Origin: Methylocella tundrae
Lineage (GTDB): Bacteria > Pseudomonadota > Alphaproteobacteria > Rhizobiales > Beijerinckiaceae
Assembly: GCF_901905185.1 (NCBI RefSeq)
Contig: NZ_CABFMQ020000073.1
Location: forward strand, 37,205 to 101,204
DNA length: 64,000 bases
Direction of reading: 5' to 3'
Of the stretch, positions 1 through 8,955 are shown piece after piece. Made by a program: the position numbers and the translations under genes. Below the pieces are notes generated by a model that did no database searches, was not told where the DNA came from, and saw only the letters and a program-made list of their open reading frames with translations. The first letter of the stretch is position 1; the number at the start of each line of letters is the position of its first letter.

Positions 1-419
1 ATGCTGAGCAGGTCGATCGCAGCCCAGGGCGACGAATGAGACGCGTCGATGAAGACGAAATCCACTTGCCGGTCGCCCAGCGTCGCCTTGATGTCGAGCG
101 CAGTCGACGACCGATGAAAATGTACATTCGGACGCTCGCCGAGGATGTCGAGAGCAGCCTGTCCGACGATCTTCGTTTCATCGAAGTAACAGACTTCCAT
201 AATGTCGAAAGTGTGCAGTTCCCATTGCTGGTCGGCCGCGTCCGCGGCGGCGGCGAGCACGGCTGTCGAAACTCCAGAAGCCGTTCCGACTTCGACCAGA
301 ACACGCGGTCGCAACCGTTGAACCATGCTGGAAAGAACAGCAGCCTCTGCCGATGTTATCGTTCCTGTTGAAACCCAGGACGGAACCTTGCTATAAATAC
401 CTTTTAGCAAATCCAGCAT
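1..419 (-). CDS. Class I SAM-dependent methyltransferase, C-terminus cut by window edge
   Basis: The reverse strand is open from an ATG at 417-419 to the window edge with no stop, giving 139 codons. A purine-rich ribosome site (GGGAGAA) lies a few bases upstream. The translation begins MLDLLKGIYSKVPSWV and contains a glycine motif VEVGTASGVST followed by a Rossmann strand (FDIME) and VDFVFIDASH. This is the order seen in the Methyltransf_24 group of small-molecule and sugar methyltransferases. Its place beside a polysaccharide exporter and glycosyltransferases suggests a role in modifying a glycan; that is inference. The substrate cannot be read from sequence, and the remaining part of the gene lies outside the window. 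Confidence 0.8.
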   Translation of the reverse strand, partial: MLDLLKGIYSKVPSWVSTGTITSAEAAVLSSMVQRLRPRVLVEVGTASGVSTAVLAAAADAADQQWELHTFDIMEVCYFDETKIVGQAALDILGERPNVHFHRSSTALDIKATLGDRQVDFVFIDASHSSPWAAIDLLS

Positions 420-1000
420 TATTTCTCCCGGGTGCGAATATCCATCACGGGGACGGCCAACAAAACAGACTAACCGGGCGCGCCCGCCACGTCGCAAGAC
501 CATAATCACATGGGGGGCAAAGTACCCTTCTTCGACGTGCTGTCAACCAAAGCGCTCACTGTCATGGGATCGTCGGTCAGAATGGATCTGATGCGATTCG
601 GCCTCGCTCGCCTTTCGAGCCGCCGGCTTAATTCCGGAACCATTTTCCTCTTCCGCACAGGATTATCGTCAGAAATGCGCTTTTTCCGGGTCATCGCCGG
701 GCAATCATTGATCATCACCGGGACGGCGTCGGCGCCGTCAAACGATGGCGAGGGCGGCGGCATAAACCGGGTCCTGGCGCTCTGCCGCAATTCCGCTCGG
801 AGTTCTCATTAAAGATGTGAACCATTGATGCGCAGCTGCGTCGCAGCCTTGGCGGCGATCAAACATCTACAGCGGGGTTGCGCCTCAGTCCGCAATTAGT
901 GGACACTCCGCGAAATCCGTCCTGAAAGCACAAGAAATCGGCAGGCTCCCAAAACGATGACGCGAATTGAGTTGCGGGAACGAAACATTGAGGCGCAGCG
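420..1000. other. Intergenic stretch, no supported gene
   Basis: About 580 bases lie between the divergent methyltransferase and the ABC permease. Open frames of roughly 100 codons exist on both strands at 506-812, but they overlap each other. They have skewed composition, no clear ribosome site and no family I recognise. Promoters for the two divergent genes must lie here, but I cannot name the boxes with confidence. Confidence 0.5.
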
Positions 1001-1804
1001 ATGCAATCAGACATGACGATTAAGCCATCGCGGCCCGCCTCGTCCGCGCTTGCGGTCAATCTGGCAGTCGTCCGCGCGATTTTGTTGCGCGATATCAGCG
1101 TCCAAACCGGACCCTACGGCACAGGCTTGATTGTTCTCTTGCTGATGCCCCTCGGGCATCTTCTCGCCGTGGTGATCGTCTTCAAAACTTTCGGCCGGTT
1201 ACCGGCGGTAGGAACGGACCAGCTTGTCTATTACGGCGTATCCATACTTCCATTTGTGATTTATGTTTACGCTGCCCGACAGCTTGTTATGGCGCTTGTC
1301 ATAAACCGGCAGCTTCTTTATTTTAGTAGAGTAAAGGTCTTCGATATTCTGCTTGCAAGAGGCGCTCTGGAACTGGCAAATTCGATCGTTCTTTCAATTG
1401 TCGTGATATTGATATTAGTTTTTTTCTCAGATGGGTTTTCGCCGCGAGATCCTACGGGCTTCGTTTTTGCGATTGCCGGAACGATTTATTTCGCATTTTC
1501 ATTTGGAGTCTTGAATGGATTAATTGCACAAGTTGTTCCAATATGGGCCCTGTTGTTTAATCTTTCGATGCCTCTTTTTTGGATCAGCTCAGGCATCATC
1601 TTCTTTCCTCCGGCGATCCCGGATCCTTATGATCACTGGGCCGCTTTGAATCCATTACTGCAATGCGTCGAGTGGATCCGTTCGTCGTATTACGAGGATT
1701 ACCCGGATAAGCTTCTCAACATTCCCTATCTCTTCGCTTTTTCGACAGCGTGTTTGGGCATCAGCCTCATTTCCGAGAAGCTTGCAAGGCGCGCGCTTCG
1801 ATAA
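1001..1804 (+). CDS. ABC-2 type polysaccharide export permease (KpsM/Wzm-like)
   Basis: This 267-residue integral membrane protein has about six hydrophobic segments: roughly residues 45-65, 78-98, 120-142, 150-172, 180-200 and 240-258. Its length and layout match ABC-2 permeases that carry lipid-linked capsule or O-antigen chains across the inner membrane. The conserved C-terminal region contains FWISSGIIFFP and NPLLQCVEWIRSSYY, typical of KpsM/Wzm/RkpT-type subunits. The ATP-binding partner normally follows directly, but here an IS630 element begins only about 60 bases downstream. The partner is therefore displaced, lost, or elsewhere. The substrate is presumably the glycan made by the surrounding transferases. 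Confidence 0.85.
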   Translation: MQSDMTIKPSRPASSALAVNLAVVRAILLRDISVQTGPYGTGLIVLLLMPLGHLLAVVIVFKTFGRLPAVGTDQLVYYGVSILPFVIYVYAARQLVMALVINRQLLYFSRVKVFDILLARGALELANSIVLSIVVILILVFFSDGFSPRDPTGFVFAIAGTIYFAFSFGVLNGLIAQVVPIWALLFNLSMPLFWISSGIIFFPPAIPDPYDHWAALNPLLQCVEWIRSSYYEDYPDKLLNIPYLFAFSTACLGISLISEKLARRALR

Positions 1805-1877
1805 GTTGCTCCGCGGGCCTGATTTGCTGGATACGATCCAGCCCGGCTTTATTAAAGCCCATTGATACCAACGGCCC

Positions 1878-2927
1878 TTATGATTGACCGATGTGGGCCC
1901 ATTCGCGCATGCCGATTGAGGTGATTGTTTTGGGCTGTGCGATGAGGTTTCGCCAGGCCTCACAGGCGGCGTCGATGATGGCGTCATAGCTTTCGAAGAC
2001 GCGGTTCGAGAGCCAGTTCGCGCGCAGATATTGCCAGATGTTCTCGACCGGGTTCAGCTCCGGGGATCGGGAAGGCAGGAAAATCAGCGTCATGTTCTTT
2101 GGGACGTTGAGGGCCCCCGTCGTATGCCACCCGGCGCGATCGAGCAGCAGGACAGCGTGTGCGCCCTTGGCGACCATGCGTGAGATTTCGTCGAGATGAA
2201 GTTGCATGGCCTCTGTGTTGGCATAGGGCAGTGCGAGCGCCGCGCCGGTTCCGCGGGCCGGGCAGATCGCGCCGAAGAGCCAGGCGCTCTCGTAGCGCTG
2301 GTCGGCAGGCTGACGCGGCCGCGTTCCGCGTCTTGCCCATTGGCGGACGATCCCGTTCTTCTGGCCGATCCGGGCCTCGTCCTGGAACCAGATCTCGATG
2401 GGTTTGCCCTTCCTGACGCCGGCCAGATGGACGTTCAGCGCGGCCGCGAAGTTTTTTTAAACGCCTCGATCGTCCGGGCGTCCTGCCCCGGGTGGCGCCG
2501 ACGGGCGCTGACATGGAAGAAGCCGAGCGCCTTGAGGAGCTTGCCGACCGTACGCTCGTGATAGACGACGCCGAAGCGCTCGCCGATGACGCGTTGCAAG
2601 TCGACGCGCCGCCAGCGCACGACGCATGCACGGCCCGGTCCGGACCGGTCCAAGCTGCGCCAGTTTCGCCTGCTGCTCCGCCGAGAGGCGCGTCGGCCTG
2701 CCCTTCGACCAGTTGTCGAGATCATGGTCGTTAAACCGATGCGCCCAGTCGCGCAGCGTCTGGCGATCCATGCCGCCGATCCGCGCCGCATCTGTCCGGT
2801 TCATGCCGTCCAGGACCGCCGCCAGCGCCAATAGACGCCGGCTCTGGTTCGCGTTCTTCGCCGCCGTCGCAAGCCGCCAAAGTTCGCCAGCTGAAAAATC
2901 CGTCCGTAATTTAACCGCTGACGCCAT
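1878..2927 (-). pseudogene. IS630-family transposase, frame-disrupted
   Basis: Reading begins at ATG 2927, behind a GGAGG ribosome site, with an HTH region (GMDRQTLRDWAHRF). It continues with the catalytic strand QDEARIG, then LLLDRAGWHT and LPSRSPELNPVENIWQ, the IS630 DDE fold. Three frames are needed. Near 2625-2660 two small deletions relative to the family shift the frame by a net +1, around GPDRAVH. At 2452-2458 a run of seven A residues on the coding strand restores the original frame by a -1 step. The second site looks like programmed frameshifting, and the first looks like damage. The product is therefore probably non-functional unless complemented in trans. Confidence 0.85.
2452..2458 (-). 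other. A7 slippery site, candidate programmed -1 frameshift
   Basis: The coding strand reads TTT AAA AAA AC. Staying in frame ends the protein ten codons after the run start (TSRPR stop). Slipping back one base continues as NFAAALNVHLAG into the catalytic domain. The same site exists in copy 2 at 20024-20030. Confidence 0.6.
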
Positions 2928-3120
2928 CGCGCGAATCCTCCCCGCGCCATGCAATTATCTCAGACGCGAAAGCGGAATCCCTCACGAGCCAAATATCGAG
3001 GCCGTTGGTATGACAAGCTCAGTAGGCGATGACCTTACCCCTTGGGCTTGACCTGCTCCCTGAAAACCGGCCATTTTGAACTGGGATTTCGAATTATGAT
3101 CCCTGATTAAGGAAAATTCC

Positions 3121-3386
3121 ATGAAAACGAGCAAGTTCACGGAGGCGCAGATCGCCTTCGTTTTGAAGCAGGCGGAGGATGGCGTTGCCGTTGCGAGGTC
3201 TGTCGCAAGGCGGGCATTTCGGATGCGACCTTTTACAACTGGCGCAAGAAATACGCTGGCCTGATGCCGTCGGAGATGAAGCGGCTGCGCCAGCTTGAGG
3301 AAGAAAACGCCAAGCTGAAACGGATTGTCGCCGACCTGTCCTTGGACAAAGCCATGCTTCAGGAAGTGCTGGCAAAAAAGCACTGA
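3121..3386 (+). pseudogene. IS3 OrfA (HTH protein), frameshifted
   Basis: The ATG at 3121 starts MKTSKFTEAQIAFVLKQAED, the classic IS407-group OrfA N-terminus. After GVAVA one base is missing near 3198 and the frame jumps. The expected helix-turn-helix and leucine-zipper part (DATFYNWRKKYAGL, then EEENAKLKRIVADLSLDK) is intact in the shifted frame up to TGA at 3384. An intact OrfA would provide DNA binding and the first half of the OrfAB transposase. Confidence 0.85.
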
Positions 3387-3980
3387 CGCCTGGCCGCAAG
3401 CGGGAGCTTGTCGACAAGCTGCGATCGGATCGGAAAGTCTCGATCCGGCGCGCCTTTGCTCGGCACTACGGGTCGACCGGGCGCTGTACGCCTACAATTC
3501 CAAACGGGGCGGCCAGGCGGATATCAAGCAGCGGATCAAGGAGATCGCGGAGACGCGCGTGCGCTATGGCTATCGGCGCATTCACGTGCTGCTGCGGCGG
3601 GAAGGCTGGGCGGTGAACGCCAGCGGATCTATCGGCTTTACAAGGATCTTGGCCTGCAATTGCAGAACAAGACCCCAAAGAGGCGGGTGAAGGCCAAACT
3701 GCGGGACGACCGATGCGCCGCCATGCAGCACAACGAAACCTGGGCGGAGCTGGTTTGAGGCTCCGGCAGGCGCAGCCTCTTGGAGAAGCCAGCGGAGGGG
3801 ATGGACTTTGTGCATAACCAGTTGGCGACAGGCCGAAAGCTTCGGGTGTTGACCATAGTCGACACGTTTTCCCGCTTCTCTCCGGCTGTTGATCCCCGTT
3901 TCAGCTATCGGGGCGAAGACGTGGTCTTGACGCTGGAGCGGATCTGCAAGAGCGTCGGCTATCCGAAGACGATCCGAGCT

Positions 3981-5270
3981 GGGAGTGTCAGAAATTTTGT
4001 GTGCGAGGCCGGTGAGCCATCACGCTTGAACGAACCTTTCGTCGAACATGATGGCGAATTGAGTCTTTGCCTCGAACCATTCGCGCGGCGGCATTTTCCA
4101 TTCTCGGGCGGTCTCGCGCAAGACGAGAAACAGAAGCTTCGTCGCGGCGTCATCGGTTGGAAAATGACCTCTCGCGCGCACGGCGCGGCGTAATTTTGCG
4201 TTAAGCGCCTCAATCGCGTTTGTGGTGTAGATGATCCGCCGGACGGCCTCCGGGGAGGCGAAGAAAGGGATTACGCGCTCCCAATTGCGCCGCCAGCTTT
4301 GCGCGATGGCCGGATATTTTTGCCCCCAATGGCCAGCGTCGAAAGCCTCGAGCGCCGTCCAGGCCGCATCGGCGTCCTTCGCCCGGTAAATCATCTTCAA
4401 TGCGCCGGCGAGGGCTTTGCGGTCTTTCCAGGAGGCGAAATCCATTGAATGGCGGATCAGATGGACGATACATGTTTGAACGATCGTCTGTGGAAAGACG
4501 GCGTTGATCGCCTCCGGAAAGCCTTTCAAACCGTCGACGACGGCGATCAGAACGTCATTGACGCCCCGGTTCTTCAGCTCGTTCATCATCCGCAGCCAGA
4601 ATTTGGTGCTTCGGTATTTTCGATCCAAAGACCCAAAATATCCTTCGTCCCATCCGCCTGGACGCTCAGCGCGATATAGACGGCCTTGTTGCGCACCAGG
4701 CCTTCGTCCCGGATTTTGACCCGCAACGCATCAAAGAAAACAAGCGGATAGCTCGCCTCCAAAGGGCGGTTCCGCCATTCGCCAACCGTCTCCAGAACCC
4801 ACCGTCGAGATTAGGTCGGACGAAACATCCAGCCCATAGATCTCAAGCAGATGTCCCTGAATCTACCGCACCGTCATGCCGCGCGCATACATCGACACGA
4901 TCTTCTCGTCGAAACCGGGAAACCGGCGCTGGTATCTGGCGATCAGCTTGGGATCGAAAGTGCCCTCACGATCGCGCGGTATGCGAATATCGAGCTTCGA
5001 CGTCTCGGTGATCACGTTCTTGTTCGAATAGCCATTGCGGTGGTTTTTCCTGCCCTCGGCCGCCTCGCCCTCAAGATGATCGTCAATCTCAGCATTTAGC
5101 ACCCGCTCGGCCAGCGCCTTCTTCAGCTCATCGAATAAGCCGTCCTTGTTGAAAACCTCTTTCGGATCGCGGCCGGCCAGAAGTTGATCCAGGGTGTCTT
5201 TCTTGATTGCCATATGAGCCCTCCATCGGCGTCATTATGGCCCAGCACACAAGATTCCTGACAGTCCCTC
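3981..5270 (-). mobile_element. IS256-family element inserted in the IS3 transposase
   Basis: The element is 1290 bp. Terminal inverted repeats start GGGAGTGTCAGAAATTTTGT on the left and GGGACTGTCAGGAATCTTGT on the right (reverse complement), matching over most positions. The flanks share only TCCG at the insertion point (TCCGAGCT / TCCGGGTG), so an 8-bp target duplication is at best decayed. The insertion point lies inside the IS3 OrfB catalytic domain. Confidence 0.85.
4020..5213 (-). pseudogene. IS256-family (Mutator-type) transposase, broken
   Basis: Start ATG is at 5213 (MAIKKDTLDQLLAG). The N-terminal domain with EGEAAEGRKNHRNGYS and RIPRDREGTFDPKLI is intact up to a premature TAG at 4863-4865, just after YARGMTVR. 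Later pieces occupy other frames near 4790 and 4620. The C-terminal half is intact from FWLRMMNELKNRG through the catalytic region (VLIAVVDGLKGFPEAINAVF, TTNAIEALN) to 4020. An in-frame stop plus at least two frameshifts make this a pseudogene. Confidence 0.85.
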
Positions 5271-5916
5271 CGGGTGGATCAGGGCTCCGAATTCATCTCG
5301 CGGGACCTTGATCTGTGGGCCTATCAGAAGGGCGTCGTGCTCGACTTTTCACGGCCGGCAAGCCGACCGACAACGCTTTCATCGAGTCGTTCAACGGCAA
5401 GTTTCGGGCGGAGTGCCTCAATGCCCACTGGTTCATGAGCCTTGCGGACGCCCGGGAGGAAATGGAGGTCTGGCGTAGAGACTATAACGAGGTCAGACCC
5501 CATAGCGCGATCGGGAATAAGCCCCCGATATCGTTGGCAAACGGCTTATCGACGCTCCCCGCGTCATAAGCCAAAACAGGCGGAAATTCCAGTCTCGGCT
5601 GGCCTAAAAACCGGGAGCGGCTCAGGAGGCCTCCAATAACTCTGATTTTGGCTGAGCCCCGTCGCGCATTGATCGCTATTACGGCGTCTTTGCGCCGCTC
5701 ATCGCGGAGGCCCAGCCTCGCTCGCCAACTATCCTCGTTTCCACAATTCCCGCCGACCCAATCCAGCCTTGACTGGCAGAGGTCAGAACAGGCCTATTTC
5801 AACCGGCTGCCGCACATCGCGGCGACCGGAACCGGGCACACGCGCGACTTATCAAACCGGAAAAGTTGTCCAGACAAACCGAGCCAGCTCTGCGTAGCTT
5901 TTCATTTACATCCTCA

Positions 5917-5948
5917 ATTATACAATATGTCTATTATACAATATGTCT
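5917..5948 (+). repeat. 16-bp perfect tandem repeat (two units) before the GT2 gene
   Basis: ATTATACAATATGTCT occurs twice, head to tail, in an AT-rich patch within GC-rich surroundings. A TATAAT hexamer at 5948-5953 follows immediately. It may be a promoter region for the glycosyltransferase or simply a slippage product. Confidence 0.6.
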
Positions 5949-5953
5949 ATAAT

Positions 5954-6865
5954 ATGGTAGACGAACCTATGCCTGCGTTGAGTATCATTTTAATAGCTCA
6001 CAACATGGAACGTGAGCTGCCGAGAACCTTGAAGTCATTCTCTCCCGCGATGCAGCAGGGATTGAGTGTCGACGATTATGAGTTGATCGTGGTCGATAAC
6101 GGCTCTCGACGCCCTTTTCGCCAGCAGGAGCTGGAGCCCTTTGCGCCAAACGTCAGGGTTCTCGACGCGCCCGATCCCACTCCCTCGCCTGTCGCCGCGA
6201 TTCACCAAGGGTTGGTTGCGGCAAACGGCGAACTTATCGGAGTTTGCATCGATGGAGCTCGAATGGCGTCCCCAGGCCTCCTTGTCAATGCTCTGGCCGC
6301 GTCTCAGCTCCATCCGAAGCCGGTAATCGGGACCTTGGCCTTTCATCTGGGTTTCAAGGTGCAGATGGAAAGCGTCCCTGAGGGATATTCTCAGGAGGTC
6401 GAAGATACCCTTCTCGCTCGTTGCGACTGGGAGAAGGACGGCTATCGGCTCTTCCAGATCTCTAGTTTCGCTGGTTCCTCAGCCGAGGGGTGGTTCAAAT
6501 TGCCAGCAGAAACAAACGCATTGTTCCTCAAGCGTTCGCATTGGCGAGATTTAAATGGCGGCTATGATATCCGCTTCAGGACGCCCGGCGGAGGTCTGGC
6601 GAATTTAGACCTGTGGCATCGGCTGGCCGAAGATGCAACATCGGGTTTGATCATGTTGCTCGGCGAGGCGACGTTTCACCAGGTCCACGGCGGCGTGGCG
6701 ACGAATGCGCTTGAGTCACCTTGGGCAGAATTCAGCCGCGAGTACCGAGCCATCCGGGGCGTCGAATATAAGCGTCCCGTGCGCAGGCCGCTACTGTATG
6801 GCGCCTTCAATGCCGAGAGCGCCAGCCATATTGAATTTTTTTCAAGCAGCGCCTCGTCGAGGTAA
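5954..6865 (+). CDS. Family 2 glycosyltransferase
   Basis: The enzyme transfers a sugar from a nucleotide donor to a growing glycan at the cytoplasmic face. The N-terminal GT-A fold is visible as ALSIILIAHNMERELPRTL followed by YELIVVDNGS, with a later ETNALFLKRSHWRDLNGGYD block where GT2 enzymes carry the acceptor or catalytic loop. The frame is open back to 5648, but residues before MVDEPMPALS are low-complexity and unlike the family. I therefore place the start at ATG 5954; ATG 5969 is also possible. No strong ribosome site is visible. The protein is 303 residues from this start. It is isolated between IS debris and a minus-strand pair. Confidence 0.8.
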   Translation: MVDEPMPALSIILIAHNMERELPRTLKSFSPAMQQGLSVDDYELIVVDNGSRRPFRQQELEPFAPNVRVLDAPDPTPSPVAAIHQGLVAANGELIGVCIDGARMASPGLLVNALAASQLHPKPVIGTLAFHLGFKVQMESVPEGYSQEVEDTLLARCDWEKDGYRLFQISSFAGSSAEGWFKLPAETNALFLKRSHWRDLNGGYDIRFRTPGGGLANLDLWHRLAEDATSGLIMLLGEATFHQVHGGVATNALESPWAEFSREYRAIRGVEYKRPVRRPLLYGAFNAESASHIEFFSSSASSR

Positions 6866-7016
6866 AATTACGGCGCGGCAACGGTCCGGACCGCGAAGGC
6901 TTCTCATCGCTTTCAGCCAGAGCTTTGACGGGTTCCCTATCATATCCGCAAGTACACAGAAGGCTTTTCGTTGGATACAAAGAGTCCGAATGAAGCAATT
7001 GATCCTGGAAAAAATC

Positions 7017-8036
7017 CTAGACTGAATCGAGTGACCGCGCAGAAAATATTTCATCCGCCAGTTTTCTGTATCTAACATAATCGTCCGACGCATATACTTC
7101 ATTCAGATCGCAACGACGCGTGGAAGGCGTCAATTGCAAAAGTTTTGGTTCATTGGCGCGTCCGAGCGCGGTCAGGAGATTATGGTTTGACGCTTCAAAC
7201 CGCTGACGCAGTTTTTCATGTTCGGCCTCGCCGAGAATGCTCCGGACTCCTGACGCGAGACGCTTTGACGCCTCCTCGCCCGCTACTCGGTGCCGGACGA
7301 AGTCCGCGTGGGAGAACGGTCGTTCCAGAGCCAAAAGATAGGCGAGCTCATGGATGTTGAGCGAAACCTGAGCGGGGGGAACCTCGATGAGGTCGGGCAC
7401 GATTGGCAGGCCGGCCGCGCTTAAGAATGCAGAGAACAGATCGGATCGGGCTTCGTCGTAAAAGATGATGTTGCAAGCGCCGAAAGCATGCCGCCACGCC
7501 TCATAATGAGTATTCCAGTCAGGACGACAAAAGCGCTCACCCTGCGTGTCGCAGAGCCGCGTAACGAAACTCGAGAGATCCTCAGCTACATCTGCTGTTT
7601 TAGTCAACTGATTGAAGTAAGATTCTATCCATTGGTCTTGTCGGCGCACGAACAGAACAACGACGCAGGACCTGCACGTTGGGAGAAGCTCGCGAAGTGC
7701 TCCAGCGTGCTCCGGGCGGAAATTTTCAGCGGAAAGAACAATAGCTTCCTCATCCGATCGCCAATCGCGAAGCAACTCGGAAACAATCGCGGCCGGTCTC
7801 AGCCTGGTTACGTCGATGTTTGGAAATATCCGCTCGAAGCTTAGAGAAGGACGCTTGCTCAGGACAGTCGCGAGCAGTTTAGCATTGCCGGCCATCTGCG
7901 CGACCGAGGGTAGGACGGGTACGTAAATCCCGTTTCTCCGCAAGTGCGCCGGATCGGCGCGCAGTCGCTTTTGGAGGTAAGTCGAACCCGTTTTCGGCGC
8001 GCCAACATGGATAACGATCCGAGGAATGTTGTTCAT
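7017..8036 (-). CDS. Sulfotransferase-like protein
   Basis: The 339-residue protein has the P-loop-like 5'-phosphosulfate site near the N-terminus (HVGAPKTGSTYLQ, residues 10-22). This is the signature by which PAPS-dependent sulfotransferases bind the donor. A second conserved region, VVVLFVRRQDQWIESYFNQL, resembles the 3'-phosphate-binding strand. The protein is presumably cytoplasmic, with no signal peptide. It starts 7 bases after the stop of the upstream glycosyltransferase on the same strand, so the two are probably one operon. A sugar or glycan acceptor is inferred from context. Confidence 0.75.
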   Translation of the reverse strand: MNNIPRIVIHVGAPKTGSTYLQKRLRADPAHLRRNGIYVPVLPSVAQMAGNAKLLATVLSKRPSLSFERIFPNIDVTRLRPAAIVSELLRDWRSDEEAIVLSAENFRPEHAGALRELLPTCRSCVVVLFVRRQDQWIESYFNQLTKTADVAEDLSSFVTRLCDTQGERFCRPDWNTHYEAWRHAFGACNIIFYDEARSDLFSAFLSAAGLPIVPDLIEVPPAQVSLNIHELAYLLALERPFSHADFVRHRVAGEEASKRLASGVRSILGEAEHEKLRQRFEASNHNLLTALGRANEPKLLQLTPSTRRCDLNEVYASDDYVRYRKLADEIFSARSLDSV

Positions 8037-8043
8037 AGCTCAA

Positions 8044-8778
8044 TCACAACGGCACCTTTACGGCCTTCACAAGAGCGCCGTTCTCATAGCGGTGCAGATA
8101 TCCAGGTGAAAGATTCTGCGCTTCCGCAGGTAATGGATTGTAAGAATGCCAAATCCGGATAGAGCCGCTGATCAATTCTCCAAATGCGCGATGATTGAAG
8201 CTCGGAGACAGCGTGTACGGATTGAAACCAAGCATCTCCATCGCAAGACTTATGTATGGTTGATCGCCCCAAGGAGCAATCTCATCCTTGCTTGCAGTGG
8301 CGCGCGCCAGACTGAAGATGTCTCGCACTTCCGGTCGGTTGGCGGCAAAGAAGATAACTCCGGAATTGTAGATCATCTGGCCGCAAGGCGAAACGCCTTC
8401 TCTGACCATGACGCTGCGGAACGAGCGAAAATCCTCGAGCGAATAGTGAGGCGCAGCCGCCATCGCTACCCCATGACGCTCTGCTTTCTCGAACCCTAAG
8501 GAAATGTCCCCTATCACGCGAGTGTCGACATCGAGGAACAGAACCGTTTCAAGGTCATCGGGCACGGCCGCCAGCAGCTCGAGCTTTGCCAGTTTGCCGG
8601 GAAACATCAAATCTCTTCTCAAGACCGACACGTGGGAGGGTAAACAGGCGACATCCGTCTCATTGTCGGTGATAAGAAGAATCGGATAATCTGGAAGGCG
8701 ACTTTCCGCAATGCATCGTCCAACATTATTGATGAAGGCGTCACCCCAGGCCAGAAACACGATCGTGCGGCGATTCAT
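8044..8778 (-). CDS. Glycosyltransferase with DxD motif (GT8/GT-A type)
   Basis: The 244-residue protein opens with a nucleotide-sugar-binding strand (RTIVFLAWGDAFINNVGRC). It carries VLFLDVDTRVIGD around residues 79-91, the metal-binding DxD of retaining GT-A enzymes. Further GT8-like features are the YNSGVIFF segment and the late WHSYNPLP. It leads a two-gene minus-strand operon with a sulfotransferase, suggesting that the sugar added is then sulfated or that both act on the same chain. The substrate is unknown. Confidence 0.75.
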   Translation of the reverse strand: MNRRTIVFLAWGDAFINNVGRCIAESRLPDYPILLITDNETDVACLPSHVSVLRRDLMFPGKLAKLELLAAVPDDLETVLFLDVDTRVIGDISLGFEKAERHGVAMAAAPHYSLEDFRSFRSVMVREGVSPCGQMIYNSGVIFFAANRPEVRDIFSLARATASKDEIAPWGDQPYISLAMEMLGFNPYTLSPSFNHRAFGELISGSIRIWHSYNPLPAEAQNLSPGYLHRYENGALVKAVKVPL

Positions 8779-8955
8779 CTAATTTCACTTTCAGTCAAAT
8801 GAGCGCCGCAAGGCCTGATCCGAGCGTCGATGGTGATTGATGCAATTGTTAAGGGAAGTAGACGACGGTGTCTTGCTCCCAAAGCAACGCTTGGCATATA
8901 TTTGACTTCCTCTTCAAGTTCAGCCGAATATCTTAGAATTTGGAGGGGGGAGCTA

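Larger units (their letters stand above)
1868..3008 (-). mobile_element. IS630-family insertion sequence, copy 1
   Basis: The element is 1141 bp, bounded by the inverted repeat CCAACGGCC / GGCCGTTGG and flanked on both sides by TA (1866-1867 and 3009-3010). A TA target duplication is the hallmark of IS630/Tc1 transposition. It encodes one transposase on the minus strand. An apparently identical copy lies at 19440-20580, so at least one transposition was recent. Insertion falls just after the ABC permease. Confidence 0.93.
3387..5569 (+). pseudogene. IS3 OrfB (DDE transposase), frameshifted and split
   Basis: The pieces lie in order on the plus strand: RKRELVDKLRSDRKVSIRRA near 3395; GGQADIKQRIKEIAETRVRY near 3510; then IYRLYKDLGLQLQNKTPKRR after a shift near 3625; and FVHNQLATGRKLRVLTIVDT at 3810-3870, the first catalytic Asp region. 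The frame is then broken by the IS256-type insert at 3981. It resumes after 5270 with DQGSEF and ends with [20 protein letters not shown] and the final [11 protein letters not shown] block before TAA at 5569. At least three frameshifts plus the insertion make this clearly non-functional. Confidence 0.85.
3049..5624 (+). mobile_element. IS3-family (IS407-like) element, split by an IS256-family insertion
   Basis: The left end TGACCTGCTCCC and right end (reverse complement TGAGCCGCTCCC) form imperfect inverted repeats, each followed by a GGCCA block. Removing the IS256-type insert at 3981-5270 leaves about 1286 bp, the normal size of an IS3 element. Orfs A and B lie on the plus strand but carry several frameshifts, so the element is dead. 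I see no convincing short target duplication. It begins only 40 bp from the end of IS630 copy 1. Confidence 0.85.

Noticed and set aside
506..812. Roughly 100-codon open frames on both strands upstream of the ABC permease
   Set aside because: They are mutually overlapping, have no ribosome site and no family resemblance.
1001..1804. Complete ABC exporter
   Set aside because: Only the permease is present; no ATP-binding subunit is found next to it in the window.
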